Below, one piece after another: positions 35,235 to 44,328 of a DNA stretch of 64,000 nt; position 1 is the stretch's first letter, and every line of letters begins with the position of its first letter. The stretch covers positions 1,736,001-1,800,000 of the forward strand of contig OZ245718.1 of NCBI GenBank assembly GCA_965227045.1, written 5' to 3'. The notes beneath the pieces are model-generated. The model was not told the DNA's origin, ran no database searches, and saw only the letters and a list, made by a program, of their open reading frames with translations. Origin of the DNA: UBA10649 sp965227045. Lineage in GTDB: Bacteria; Actinomycetota; Actinomycetes; S36-B12. A program made the translations under genes and the position numbers.

Positions 35235-37337
35235 ATGCGTCCGCTTGCCCGCGTACTGGTCGACGAGTCCCATCGCCAGGCCTGGTCCACGCGCCCGGAC
35301 GTCGCGGCGCGGATGAACCCGGTCAACCCGGCCGACGCCTCCTACGCGTTCGCCGCGCAGTCGGCGGTGCGAGGTGGGTTCGCGGTAGCCGTGCACGCGC
35401 AGGGTCCCATTGACGACGCGGCACTCGCCGATGCTGACGTCCTGGTTCTGCCCCACTGCGCTGACGATGCCTGGGAGCACACGACCGGCGTCGGCAGCCC
35501 GATGCTCACCGACGCGGAGCTCGACGCGGTCGCGCGATTCGTCTCGGCCGGCGGTGGCTTGGTGATCCTCGCGGAGACCGAGCAGGCGAAGTACGGCAAC
35601 AACCTCGCTGCGCTCTCCGCTCGCTTCGGGATCGTGATCGACAGCACGACCGCTCAGGATCCGGCCCATTGCTACAAGCAGGTGCCGACCTGGGTGCTGG
35701 GCACCCTGCAGCGCGGCGTTCGACATGACCTCACCGCGCAGGTCGGCGAGGCAGCGTTCTACCGGGCCGGAACCATGCGATCCGGCAGTGACGATGCCAA
35801 CGTCGTCGAGTTCATCGCGCAGACATCCTCATCAGCCGACCCGGCACTGGCGGGACTGCTGATGACGAGCACCGCCGCTGGCCGGGGGCGCGTTGTTGTC
35901 GCGTCGGACTCGGACCTGTTCGGTGACGACTCGATCGGCGACCTGGGCCATCGGCAGCTGTGGGTCAACGTCATCACCTGGGCGGCCGGCGGCCGCGCCG
36001 CCCTCGCGAGTTCCGAGGTGCGCAAGCCCACCGCCTCGTGGCTCGACGGCGACCCCGCATGGATTCGGCTGGTCGGGTCGGTCGAGGCCCTTCGGCCACT
36101 GCAGGTCAAGGACGGCTCCGTTCCGGCAGAGCATCGGGCCGAGGCTCGGTCGGCTGTTACCGCGATCATCGACGCCGTCGGAGATCTCGCGCCATCGTTC
36201 CCTCACCAGCACGAGCACCTCGCGGCGACTCAGGTCGATCTCGCCCGCTGGTCCGACAACGACTTCGGCGTACCCGACTTCCTCGACTCGCTACTGCTCT
36301 TTCGGCCCGACCTCAACCGCACGCACGGTGTGGAGCACTTGGTCGTCTTCCCGATGTATACCCAGAACGGGAACCCGAACCGCAACGTCGAGGCAGTGGT
36401 CACGCGCACCTATTGGCCCGATTGGCTTGCCGAGCAGGAGCGCACCTACGACAACCCCGCATTCGTGCCGATCGAGTTCGTGGGCTTCACCAAGGGCTAC
36501 GACACGCATTCGGCAGTCCTCTTCCCGGAGACAGTCGCGACTCGCGAGACGGCAACCTTCAACTGGGGCGGAATCTTCTGCGATCGCGAGGCGGCGCGCT
36601 TCAGGGCTGTGTCACGAGCAGCGACCGAGACCCTTCGCCTGTCTCTTCCCCCGGACATCGATCTGCTGCTGAACGACCAGGAACTCGCGCAGGAGACCTT
36701 CGTCCTCTGGGACCTCATCCACGACCGCACCCACAGCCACGGCGACCTGCCGTTCGACCCGTTCATGATCAAGCAGCGCATGCCGTTTTGGATGTACGCA
36801 CTCGAGGAGCTGCGCTGCGACCTGAACACCTTCCGCGAGACGCTCACGCTCGACGGCGGCGATATCCACCTCGGCCGTTTCATCCGCCACGCCATCGTCT
36901 TCGATCGGCTCTTCCGGTTCACGATCACGGGCAACCGGGTTCGCAACTACGACGGGCTGGGCGGCCAGATCATCTTCGCCTGGCTGCACCGCGACGAGGT
37001 CGTGCGGTGGACGGACAACAAGCTGACGATCGACTGGGACCGGCTCACGGACTCCGTGATCGCGCTGTGCGTGGAAGTCGAGGAGCTGTACCGGGGAGGA
37101 ATCGACCGCTCCCGGCTTGCCCAGTGGATCGCCGCGCACCAGTATGTGAGCGGGCTCGTCGAGCCTCACCCCGCCTCGGTCTGGGCGCAGGGACCATCGG
37201 CCCTCCCGCTCAGCGGGGAGAACAAGGAGACAGTGGACGTGGTCCTTCCTGACGAGTTCCCTCTCAATGTCTTCTTCGACTCATTGCAGCGCAAACTCGA
37301 GCCGACTATCACCGCAACCGCCGGAATCACGGCATGA
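35235..37337 (+). CDS. DUF6421 family protein, large protein of unknown function
   Basis: 700 residues, cytoplasmic by appearance. N-terminal part (about 1-260) looks like a glutamine-amidotransferase-like/DUF4350 fold: ADVLVLPHCAD, FVSAGGGLVILAETEQ, GRVVVASDSDLFGD. The C-terminal part (about 300-690) is the DUF6421 region, with a His-rich segment LWDLIHDRTHSHGDLPF followed by MYALEELRCDLNTF, which could bind a metal (inference from spacing only). First gene of a coupled trio with an SDR and a threonine-aldolase-like gene, all expressed behind a strong hairpin. Confidence 0.72.
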   Translation: MRPLARVLVDESHRQAWSTRPDVAARMNPVNPADASYAFAAQSAVRGGFAVAVHAQGPIDDAALADADVLVLPHCADDAWEHTTGVGSPMLTDAELDAVARFVSAGGGLVILAETEQAKYGNNLAALSARFGIVIDSTTAQDPAHCYKQVPTWVLGTLQRGVRHDLTAQVGEAAFYRAGTMRSGSDDANVVEFIAQTSSSADPALAGLLMTSTAAGRGRVVVASDSDLFGDDSIGDLGHRQLWVNVITWAAGGRAALASSEVRKPTASWLDGDPAWIRLVGSVEALRPLQVKDGSVPAEHRAEARSAVTAIIDAVGDLAPSFPHQHEHLAATQVDLARWSDNDFGVPDFLDSLLLFRPDLNRTHGVEHLVVFPMYTQNGNPNRNVEAVVTRTYWPDWLAEQERTYDNPAFVPIEFVGFTKGYDTHSAVLFPETVATRETATFNWGGIFCDREAARFRAVSRAATETLRLSLPPDIDLLLNDQELAQETFVLWDLIHDRTHSHGDLPFDPFMIKQRMPFWMYALEELRCDLNTFRETLTLDGGDIHLGRFIRHAIVFDRLFRFTITGNRVRNYDGLGGQIIFAWLHRDEVVRWTDNKLTIDWDRLTDSVIALCVEVEELYRGGIDRSRLAQWIAAHQYVSGLVEPHPASVWAQGPSALPLSGENKETVDVVLPDEFPLNVFFDSLQRKLEPTITATAGITA

Positions 37338-38041
37338 CCGCCGTCGCGCTCGTCGCTGGCGCGGGCGGCGCGGGTGCAGCCGTTGCCGTCGAGTTCGCCA
37401 ACCGCGGCTTCCATGTGGTCGTCGTTGACTCCAGGGCCGAGGCCGCCGACGCTGCCGTCGGCCCGCTGATCGCGGAGGGCATGTCAGCCGAGTCACACGG
37501 ACTCGATCTCCTCGATCTCGATGCTGTCACGGCACTACGCGATGACCTCGTCGCACGACTCGGCGGCGTTGACGTTGTTGTCCATCTCGTGGGCGGATTC
37601 AAGAGCTCGCCCACGCTCGGACTCGAGTCGGTTGCCAACTGGCGCGCGCTCGAGCCGCCCGTCGTGGGCACCCTGGTCACCCTGACAGCTGTATTCGGCG
37701 AGACCGTCCAGGCCAGTGCCGACGGCCGCGTCTTCATGGTCACGAGCACCGCGGCCGCGCGGCCGACCGCGAGCAGCATCGCCTACGCGGCGGCCAAGTC
37801 CGCGGCGGAGGCATGGATGGCCGGCGTCGCCGACTCATTCGCTGCGGGCAACGCCCGGGCAGTCACGGTTGCCGTCAAGGCGCTGCTCACTGACCAGATG
37901 ATCGCTGCCGATCCGGAGAAGACGTGGCCCGGATTCACGCACGTACGCACCTTGGCGTCCGCAATCGCCGATGCGTCGACCGGTCCCGTTGCGAACGGCC
38001 AGCGACTCGACCTCACCTCTCCGGAATACTCCGGAGCATGA
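37334..38041 (+). CDS. SDR family oxidoreductase
   Basis: 235 residues. NAD(P)-binding motif ALVAGAGGAGAAVAVEFANRG split by glycine repeats at about 5-15, DVVVHLVGGF in place of the NNAG motif, and catalytic Ser/Tyr/Lys in STAAARPTASSIAYAAAKSA (YAAAK). Short-chain dehydrogenase of unknown substrate. ATG overlaps the DUF6421 stop by 4 bases and its own stop overlaps the aldolase start (ATGA). Confidence 0.86.
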   Translation: MTAVALVAGAGGAGAAVAVEFANRGFHVVVVDSRAEAADAAVGPLIAEGMSAESHGLDLLDLDAVTALRDDLVARLGGVDVVVHLVGGFKSSPTLGLESVANWRALEPPVVGTLVTLTAVFGETVQASADGRVFMVTSTAAARPTASSIAYAAAKSAAEAWMAGVADSFAAGNARAVTVAVKALLTDQMIAADPEKTWPGFTHVRTLASAIADASTGPVANGQRLDLTSPEYSGA

Positions 38042-39081
38042 CGACAGCCCCGTGGCGCGGATTTGCCAGTGACAACTACGCCGGTGTGCACCCGGACGTC
38101 CTCGAGGCGATCACGCGCGCCAGTTCCGGCCACGAGGTCGCGTACGGCGACGATGAGATCACCGCGCGACTGAGCGACGCGGTGAAGGATCACTTCGGCT
38201 CTCAGGCCGAGGTGTTCCCCGTGTTCAACGGCACAGGCGCCAATGTCGTGTCCCTGCAAGCGATGACGAAGCGCTGGGAGGCAGTGGTCTGCGCGGCATC
38301 TGCTCACGTCAACGTCGACGAGGGCGGCGCACCCGAGCATGGCGCGGGGCTGAAACTGTGGACCGTCCCGACGCCCGATGGCAAGCTCACGCCCGCGCTG
38401 ATCGACACGCAGGCATGGGGCTTCGGCGATGTGCATCGGGCGCAGCCCGGCGCAGTGACCATCACGCAGTCGACCGAACTCGGCACCCTGTACACCGCCG
38501 AGGAGATCGGGGCGATCGCCGAGCACGCGCACGGCAACGGCATGGGCCTACATGTGGACGGAGCCAGGCTCGCCAACGCGGCCGCCTCACTCGGCTCGCC
38601 GTTCCGCTCCTTCACGACCGATGCCGGTGTCGACGTCGTGTCCTTCGGCGGCACGAAGAACGGCATCATGCTCGGCGAGGCCGTGATCGTTCTCAACCCG
38701 GACTCCGCGCCGGGCGTTGACTACCTGCGCAAGTCGTCGATGCAACTGGCCAGCAAGATGAGGTTCATCAGCGCGCAGTTGCTCGCACTCCTCACCGACG
38801 AACTGTGGCTGCGTAACGCACAGCACTCGAATGCGATGGCGCAACTACTCGAGGCACGAGTCGGGGTGATCAGCGGTGTGAGGATCATGCGCCCGGTGCA
38901 GGCCAACGCGGTCTTCGCCGTGCTGCCCGCCGATGTCACCGAGCGCCTGCAGAAGCAGTTCCGCTTCTACACGTGGGATCAGGCCACCGGCGAGGTGCGG
39001 TGGATGTGCTCGTGGGACACCACCGAGGACGACGTGGAAACCTTCGCCGCAGCCATCGCCGCGGAGTTCGCGCACAACTAG
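38038..39081 (+). CDS. Threonine aldolase family protein (PLP-dependent)
   Basis: 347 residues from the ATG at 38038. Fold-type I PLP enzyme: FASDNYAGVHPDVLEAI at the start, FNGTGANVVSL, HVNVDEGGAPE, GLHVDGARLANAA, and the PLP lysine in SFGGTKNGIMLGEA. Cleaves beta-hydroxy amino acids such as threonine to glycine and an aldehyde, or an unknown analogue in this operon. Stop overlaps the convergent PH-domain gene by the tetramer CTAG. Confidence 0.88.
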   Translation: MTTAPWRGFASDNYAGVHPDVLEAITRASSGHEVAYGDDEITARLSDAVKDHFGSQAEVFPVFNGTGANVVSLQAMTKRWEAVVCAASAHVNVDEGGAPEHGAGLKLWTVPTPDGKLTPALIDTQAWGFGDVHRAQPGAVTITQSTELGTLYTAEEIGAIAEHAHGNGMGLHVDGARLANAAASLGSPFRSFTTDAGVDVVSFGGTKNGIMLGEAVIVLNPDSAPGVDYLRKSSMQLASKMRFISAQLLALLTDELWLRNAQHSNAMAQLLEARVGVISGVRIMRPVQANAVFAVLPADVTERLQKQFRFYTWDQATGEVRWMCSWDTTEDDVETFAAAIAAEFAHN

Positions 39082-40514
39082 CTGTCCGCCTGGGGCAGGT
39101 CGTCAAGCTGTCCCGCTGCCCAGCGGGTACTGCGGTCCGCGGCCCGGCCGCGCTCTGCGCGCACCGACTGCGCGTCAACCACCTCCCGCGCGGTCATCGC
39201 GTCCAGATGGAGCGCCATGACCTTCACCGGGCCCGGCGTGGAGTCGACGTGAACGGTGGCGAGGTCGAGTGCGCGTTCCCACGGACCCTGGGTCAGTCGA
39301 ACGGACTGGGTGCGCACGTGCGGGATCACCATGATGCGACGAGTGATGCGACCGCGGCGCGAGACAAAGACCGCGTCGTCCCAGGCCACCGCGAGATTGC
39401 GCCACTGAATCGGTGAACGGCGCCGACTGCGCCGCGGAGCGTCATGCCAGTCCATGGCCGCCAGGTCGAGGCCCGGCAGGATCCTGCTGACGATGTCGTC
39501 GGCGACGTCGCGCGTGGCGACCGGAATCAGCAGGGTCTCCTGCTGATTGCCGTTCGAGTCCGTGCCGCCGACGCCGGCTATGTTCACGCGAAGCCGCACC
39601 CAACGCCAGCGCCTCCACAACAACGGCTCCACGAACTCGATCGCCTGCACGCGGCCCGGCGGGATTGTCCGCGTCTCCGTCTTCGCCAGACCGAATCGTG
39701 TCCGCAGGCCGTCCGGAGACTGGCTGACGGTGAAGTTGAAGTTCCTCATGAACTCTGTGACAACCATGAGGATCGGCAGGCCGCCGGTGAACATGGCGAG
39801 GACCAGTCCGCCCCAGCCGCTCATGAGCACGGTGATGACAACGATGAAGGCCGTCAGCAGGAGCAGGCCGGCGGTCACGCTGCGCAGGAGCAGTGAGATC
39901 GCGAGTTCTCGTGGTGCGACGCTGGCGATCGGTGCCTCAGGCGCCTCGCCTACGTCGTGCTGCAGGCCGGCAGATCGCGCGAGAAGCTCGCTGCGAAGAT
40001 CGCGCGCGTCGGCTAGTGGCAGGAAGCGCACTTTCACGCGCGAGTCATTCGAGCCCGCTACCTCGACCGTCAGCTCAGCCATCGAGAACAGCCGGGCGAT
40101 GAGTGGCTGCGCGACGTCGACGGACTGCAGCCGACTGAGCTGGAGCCGGCGCTGCTTCTTGGTGAGGATGCCGGAGTCAACCCGGAAGTCGCCATCGGCA
40201 TCGAACCAGAACCACAGGTTCCGCCAGGACAGGTACGCGAGAGCTCCCACGATCACGGGTAGCAAGAGCAGCACGATCACCGCGATGATGAGCGTTCGCG
40301 CGCCAAAGCTGACCGCGCCGCCGATCGACAAGGTGAAGAGCAGCAGCACGGCGGCAGGAAGCGCGCTGACCGCGTGAACCAGCGGAGTGATGGGGTGAAC
40401 TCGCCGGCGACCGGACGCATCGACCGTTCCGCGGCCCGGCAGCTGAATTCCCAGGCCCAGATCGTCACCGACCGCCGAGGGCGTCGGTGCTGGTTGATCG
40501 TCGGGTGTGGTCAC
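39078..40514 (-). CDS. PH domain-containing membrane protein (YdbT-like)
   Basis: 478 residues. Two copies or more of the bacterial PH-like bPH2 domain (DUF304), e.g. LQLSRLQSVDVAQPLIARLF and IPPGRVQAIEFVEPLLWRRW, alternating with pairs of membrane helices (about 45-95 and 205-255). Membrane-anchored; function unknown, in Bacillus the YdbS-YdbT pair affects resistance to bacteriocins. GTG start overlaps the preceding gene (GTGA). Confidence 0.85.
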   Translation of the reverse strand: MTTPDDQPAPTPSAVGDDLGLGIQLPGRGTVDASGRRRVHPITPLVHAVSALPAAVLLLFTLSIGGAVSFGARTLIIAVIVLLLLPVIVGALAYLSWRNLWFWFDADGDFRVDSGILTKKQRRLQLSRLQSVDVAQPLIARLFSMAELTVEVAGSNDSRVKVRFLPLADARDLRSELLARSAGLQHDVGEAPEAPIASVAPRELAISLLLRSVTAGLLLLTAFIVVITVLMSGWGGLVLAMFTGGLPILMVVTEFMRNFNFTVSQSPDGLRTRFGLAKTETRTIPPGRVQAIEFVEPLLWRRWRWVRLRVNIAGVGGTDSNGNQQETLLIPVATRDVADDIVSRILPGLDLAAMDWHDAPRRSRRRSPIQWRNLAVAWDDAVFVSRRGRITRRIMVIPHVRTQSVRLTQGPWERALDLATVHVDSTPGPVKVMALHLDAMTAREVVDAQSVRAERGRAADRSTRWAAGQLDDLPQADS

Positions 40515-41011
40515 AGGCCCGTGGAGCGCTGCTCGCCCCGCTGCGCGAGTCGATCACGGAGCGCCGCCGCGATATCCGGGACGAGGCCCGGGATCTTGGC
40601 GTCGGTCGTAGCAGCCGCCGTGTGCAGCTGAACGGTGGTCAGGCCGAACCAACGGTCGATCGGCCCGGCCTTGACATCGACCAACTGCATGCGCCCATAA
40701 GGCACGATGACCAGGCGCCGGAACATGATTCCGCTCGTGACGAGCAGATCGTCACCACGCTCGCTGTAGCCGAATGACCGAACCCGTCGGCCGACCAGCC
40801 ACCACAGCCACACATACGTGACGACGGCGGCGGCGGCGCATGCGATGCCTACCGGCTTCGGAACGCGGGGAATGAGCAGCAGCGCGACGACTACGCCGAC
40901 GACGATCACGTACGCGAGGCTGATCGAGACGCGGCGGGCGGTGATGAGGCGCGGCGATACCGGAGTCCACGAGTCAGGAGAGGTGAAGGCGTCGTGCGTG
41001 CGATCGGCCAT
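40511..41011 (-). CDS. PH domain-containing membrane protein (YdbS-like)
   Basis: 166 residues. Two membrane helices (about 28-50 and 54-72) then one bPH2 domain: GDDLLVTSGIMFRRLVIVPYGRMQLVDVKAGPIDRWFGL split over strands. Partner of the larger YdbT-like protein with which it overlaps; together they form the usual YdbS-YdbT pair. Starts six bases after TAGCCT. Confidence 0.86.
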   Translation of the reverse strand: MADRTHDAFTSPDSWTPVSPRLITARRVSISLAYVIVVGVVVALLLIPRVPKPVGIACAAAAVVTYVWLWWLVGRRVRSFGYSERGDDLLVTSGIMFRRLVIVPYGRMQLVDVKAGPIDRWFGLTTVQLHTAAATTDAKIPGLVPDIAAALRDRLAQRGEQRSTGL

Positions 41012-41017
41012 TCACCA

Positions 41018-41023
41018 AGGCTA
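41018..41023 (-). promoter_or_regulatory. -10 hexamer of the YdbS-like gene
   Basis: TAGCCT exactly six bases before the ATG at 41011. Confidence 0.5.
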
Positions 41024-41031
41024 TCGGCGGC

Positions 41032-41475
41032 TCAGGGGATGAGCGGTGGCCTGTTCTCGTAGGAGGTGGACAAGACGATCGTCGTCTGCGTGGAAACGTT
41101 GGCTATGGCCCTGATCCGCGCGAGCAGTTCCTCGAGGTCCGCGGGCTCGACGACGCGAACCTTGAGGATGTACGACTCGGCGCCAGCCACCGACCAGCAC
41201 GCCTCGATCTCCGCAATCGGCGCGAGTCGATCGGGTACGTCGTCGGGTGTTGCCGGATCAAGCGGAGTGAGTGAGACGAAGGCGGTCAGCGGCAGCCCGA
41301 CGGCCCGGTAGTCGACCTCTGCGCGGTAGCCGGTGATCAGGCCGCGCTGCTCGAGGCGCCTGACGCGCTGGTGCAAGGCCGAGGTCGACAGCCCGGTCTC
41401 GCGCGCGATGTCGGCGAGCGACATGCGCCCGTCAGCGCACAACAGGCTGATGATCTGACGATCGATGGCCTCCAT
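41032..41475 (-). CDS. Lrp/AsnC family transcriptional regulator
   Basis: 147 residues from the ATG at 41475 (MEAIDRQIISLL). Helix-turn-helix MSLADIARETGLSTSALHQRV at about 20-40 and a RAM effector domain (FVSLTPLDP, ACWSVAGAESYILKVRV). Probably senses an amino acid or related metabolite. It is divergent from the thiamine riboswitch-transporter unit; a longer reading would run antisense into the riboswitch and is rejected. Confidence 0.9.
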   Translation of the reverse strand: MEAIDRQIISLLCADGRMSLADIARETGLSTSALHQRVRRLEQRGLITGYRAEVDYRAVGLPLTAFVSLTPLDPATPDDVPDRLAPIAEIEACWSVAGAESYILKVRVVEPADLEELLARIRAIANVSTQTTIVLSTSYENRPPLIP

Positions 41476-41532
41476 GGCCGACAGCCTGTCAGAGACCACC
41501 CACACCACAAAAATGGAAGCCGCGCTAACCTG

Positions 41533-41626
41533 ACCCTCAGCAGGGGAGCTCGCGAGATCGGCGGGCTGAGAGGGTGGCCGCTCCCACCGACCCATCAACC
41601 TGATCTGGGTAATGCCAGCGGAGGGA
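41533..41626 (+). promoter_or_regulatory. TPP (THI-box) riboswitch
   Basis: Conserved aptamer elements in order: GGCGGGCTGAGAGGG, a variable P3a-like stem, CCGACCCATCAACCTGATCTGG split across the loops, GGTAATGCCAGCGGAGGGA. P1 pairs CCCTC (41534-41538) with GAGGG (41621-41625). The GGAGG used as ribosome site for thiB (ATG at 41633) is part of the P1 3' strand, so TPP binding should hide it: translational control. TAACCT at 41526-41531 could be the -10. Confidence 0.93.
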
Positions 41627-41632
41627 TAGGCC

Positions 41633-42745
41633 ATGCGTATTCAGCGATCAATCGGACCTGTTGCAGTCGCTATCGCGGCTGCGGTGACTCTTGCCGCATG
41701 CGGTTCGAGCGGGACGACGTCCAGCGAGTCGAGCGCGAGTGCGTCGTCACGCGATGTGTCGACGGCGCCAGCGTCGCCGAGCCACGTCACGCTGCTGACG
41801 CACGACTCGTTCGTCGTCAGCGACGCCGTGAAGGAGGAGTTCACCGCGCGCACGGGCATCACGCTCGACATCGTCACGGCGGGCGATGCGGGCACCATGG
41901 TTGCGGGCGCGATCCTCGCCGCGGGCTCGCCCACTGCCGACGTCATGTTCGGCGTCGACAACACCCTCGAGTCCCGCGCCATCGCGGGCGGAGTGTTCGA
42001 GCCCTACACGGCGACCGACGCGGCGAATCTTCGACCCGAGCTCGCGACGGACACGGCAGACGGAATGCTGACTCCGATCGACTTCGGCGACGTCTGCGTG
42101 AATATCGACGACGCCTACTTCGCGAAGGCCGGAATCCCTGAGCCGACGTCTCTCGACGACCTCATCAAGCCGGAGTACCGGGACCTTCTGGTCGTCGAGG
42201 ATCCAGGCACCTCGTCGCCCGGGCTGGCGTTCATGCTCGCCACGATCGCTCGATACCCCGATACATGGCAGGACTTCTGGCAGAAGCTGAGTGACAACGG
42301 CGTCTCAGTGGCCGGTTCGTGGACCGATGCGTACACGGGACAGTTCACCGCTGGCGGCGGGAAGGGGGACCGACCCCTCGTGGTGTCGTACGCGACCAGC
42401 CCGCCAGCCGAGATCGTCTACGCGAGTGATCCGAAGCCGACGAAGCCCAGCACGTCGGTCATGACTGATGGCTGCTACCGCCAGGTCGAGTACGCGGGAG
42501 TCCTCGCGGGGACGGAGAACCCGGAAGGAGCCGGCGCCGTGGTCGACTGGCTGCTGTCCCCCGAGGTCCAGGCCGACCTGCCGCTGTCGATGTTCGTCTT
42601 CCCGGCGCGTGCCGACGTTGCGCTCCCCGATGTGTTCACGAAGTTCGCCGCGACCGTCGCGAACCCGCTGCAGCTGGAACCGCAGAAGGTCGCCGACGGG
42701 ATCTCCGGATGGCTGGCCGACTGGGGAACGGTGATGGGTCGCTGA
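41633..42745 (+). CDS. thiB: Thiamine ABC transporter substrate-binding lipoprotein
   Basis: 370 residues. Lipobox LAAC (Cys about 23) then a Ser/Ala-rich linker. Binding-protein fold with VTLLTHDSFVVSDAV, ADVMFGVDNTL, TPIDFGDVCVNIDDAYF and LVVSYATSPPAE, the ThiB/TbpA pattern. Captures thiamine (or TMP/TPP) outside and delivers it to ThiP. Directly behind the TPP riboswitch, which is the strongest evidence for the substrate. Confidence 0.93.
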   Translation: MRIQRSIGPVAVAIAAAVTLAACGSSGTTSSESSASASSRDVSTAPASPSHVTLLTHDSFVVSDAVKEEFTARTGITLDIVTAGDAGTMVAGAILAAGSPTADVMFGVDNTLESRAIAGGVFEPYTATDAANLRPELATDTADGMLTPIDFGDVCVNIDDAYFAKAGIPEPTSLDDLIKPEYRDLLVVEDPGTSSPGLAFMLATIARYPDTWQDFWQKLSDNGVSVAGSWTDAYTGQFTAGGGKGDRPLVVSYATSPPAEIVYASDPKPTKPSTSVMTDGCYRQVEYAGVLAGTENPEGAGAVVDWLLSPEVQADLPLSMFVFPARADVALPDVFTKFAATVANPLQLEPQKVADGISGWLADWGTVMGR

Positions 42746-44328
42746 ACGCTCCCCGGTGGCTGCGGTGGGCGTGGGTCGTTCCGGCCGCGTTCCTCGGAGC
42801 CTTCCTGCTCTACCCGCTCCTGACCTTGGGGATCAGGGTCGGGACGGACGGCGGGCTCGCCGGCCTGGGAGCGGCAGCCACCTGGCGCGTCGCCGGGCTG
42901 GCCGCGGTGCAGGCGGCGGTGAGCACGTTGCTCGCGCTCGCGCTGGGCCTGCCGATCGCCAACGTGGTCTCGCGCTACCGGTTTCGCGGTCGCGCACTGA
43001 CGCAGGCAATGGTGACCGTTCCGTTCGTGCTTCCGACCGTGGTCGTCGCGCTCGCCTTTCGCAGCCTCCTCGGGTCGGGACTCCCGCAGGGCTTTGCTCT
43101 CGTGGTGATCGCGCACGCATACGTGAACCTCGCGGTGGTCGCTCGCATCGTCGGCGCACAGTGGGTCCAACTCAACGACGACTACGAGAATGTCGCGCGC
43201 ACGCTCGGTGCGACGCGGTGGCGAGCCTTCGTCAGCGTGACACTGCCGAGCCTGCGCGGAGCGATTGCCTCCAGCGCGGCAGTGGTGTTCGTCTTCTCGT
43301 TCACCTCGTTGGGGATCGTGCTACTGCTAGGCGACGCGAGCACTCGCACGCTCGAGTCCCAGATCCTGCGTCAGACGTCGGTCCTCCTCGACTTTCCGGG
43401 AGCGGCAGCTACGGCCGTGATCCAGCTGGTGCTCGTGAGCGTCGTGCTCATCGGCGGCGCACTGGCAAGTCGTAAGTCGCCGCGGCGGGTCATGCGGCCG
43501 CAGCAGTTGCGGGCCATCCCGCGCGACGGCATGGGCATGGCGATTCGCGTCGTTGTCGCGCTCACCGTCATCGTCGTCGCGGCGCCGATCGTTGCGCTTG
43601 TCGTCGACTCCCTTCGCGCCCACGGCACGTGGACGTTCGCATGGTGGTCGGCGATGGGCTCGGTCGACTCGGGCACCACGCGGATCGGCTCGCCCCTGTC
43701 CGCGTTGGGCATGTCGCTCGGCTACGCCCTGGTTGCCGGGTTGATCGCCAGCGTCGTCGGCGGACTCGCCGCCGTCGCGGTCCTGAGCGCGGGCCGAACC
43801 CGCGTCATCGCGCTCGTGGCAGTCATCCCGCTCGGCGTCTCCGCGGCCACGCTGGGACTTGGAACCCTCCTCGCCTTCGGACGTTCACCACTCGACCTTC
43901 GCGGCACTGGACTGCTCGTCCCGATCGCGCACTCCCTCGTTGCCGTGCCGCTCGTGGTCGCCGTCGTCGCCCCTGCTCTGCGCGGCACCGACGCCCGACG
44001 CCTGGCCGTCGCCGCATCCCTCGGTGCGAAGCCGACGCGAGCCTTCATCACCACGTATGGCACCGTCCTGAGAGTGGTGATGCTTGCTTCAGCGGCATTG
44101 GCGGGCGCCGTCTCACTCGGTGAGTTCGGTGCGGCCTCGTTCCTCGCACGCGCGGGCAGTCCCACCGTTCCCGTCCAGATCGTCCGTCTGCTCAGCCGGC
44201 CCGGAGAGCAGTCCTACGGTGTCGCGGCGGCCCTCGCGGTTGTCCTCGTCCTGCTTACGCTCGCGATGGTGCTCGCGATCGATCGGCTCGGCGTGAACAG
44301 GCCGCGCACAGCAGGGCGTGCGACATGA
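42709..44328 (+). CDS. thiP: Thiamine ABC transporter permease
   Basis: 539 residues with two six-helix permease halves. Each has an EAA-type loop: NVARTLGATRWRAFVSVTLP in the first half and AASLGAKPTRAFITTYGTV in the second. The only ATG/GTG start before the first helix is at 42709, giving a 37-base overlap with thiB; a nonstandard start nearer the thiB stop (CTG at 42742) is the alternative. Ends in ATGA overlap with thiQ. Confidence 0.9.
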   Translation: MAGRLGNGDGSLNAPRWLRWAWVVPAAFLGAFLLYPLLTLGIRVGTDGGLAGLGAAATWRVAGLAAVQAAVSTLLALALGLPIANVVSRYRFRGRALTQAMVTVPFVLPTVVVALAFRSLLGSGLPQGFALVVIAHAYVNLAVVARIVGAQWVQLNDDYENVARTLGATRWRAFVSVTLPSLRGAIASSAAVVFVFSFTSLGIVLLLGDASTRTLESQILRQTSVLLDFPGAAATAVIQLVLVSVVLIGGALASRKSPRRVMRPQQLRAIPRDGMGMAIRVVVALTVIVVAAPIVALVVDSLRAHGTWTFAWWSAMGSVDSGTTRIGSPLSALGMSLGYALVAGLIASVVGGLAAVAVLSAGRTRVIALVAVIPLGVSAATLGLGTLLAFGRSPLDLRGTGLLVPIAHSLVAVPLVVAVVAPALRGTDARRLAVAASLGAKPTRAFITTYGTVLRVVMLASAALAGAVSLGEFGAASFLARAGSPTVPVQIVRLLSRPGEQSYGVAAALAVVLVLLTLAMVLAIDRLGVNRPRTAGRAT

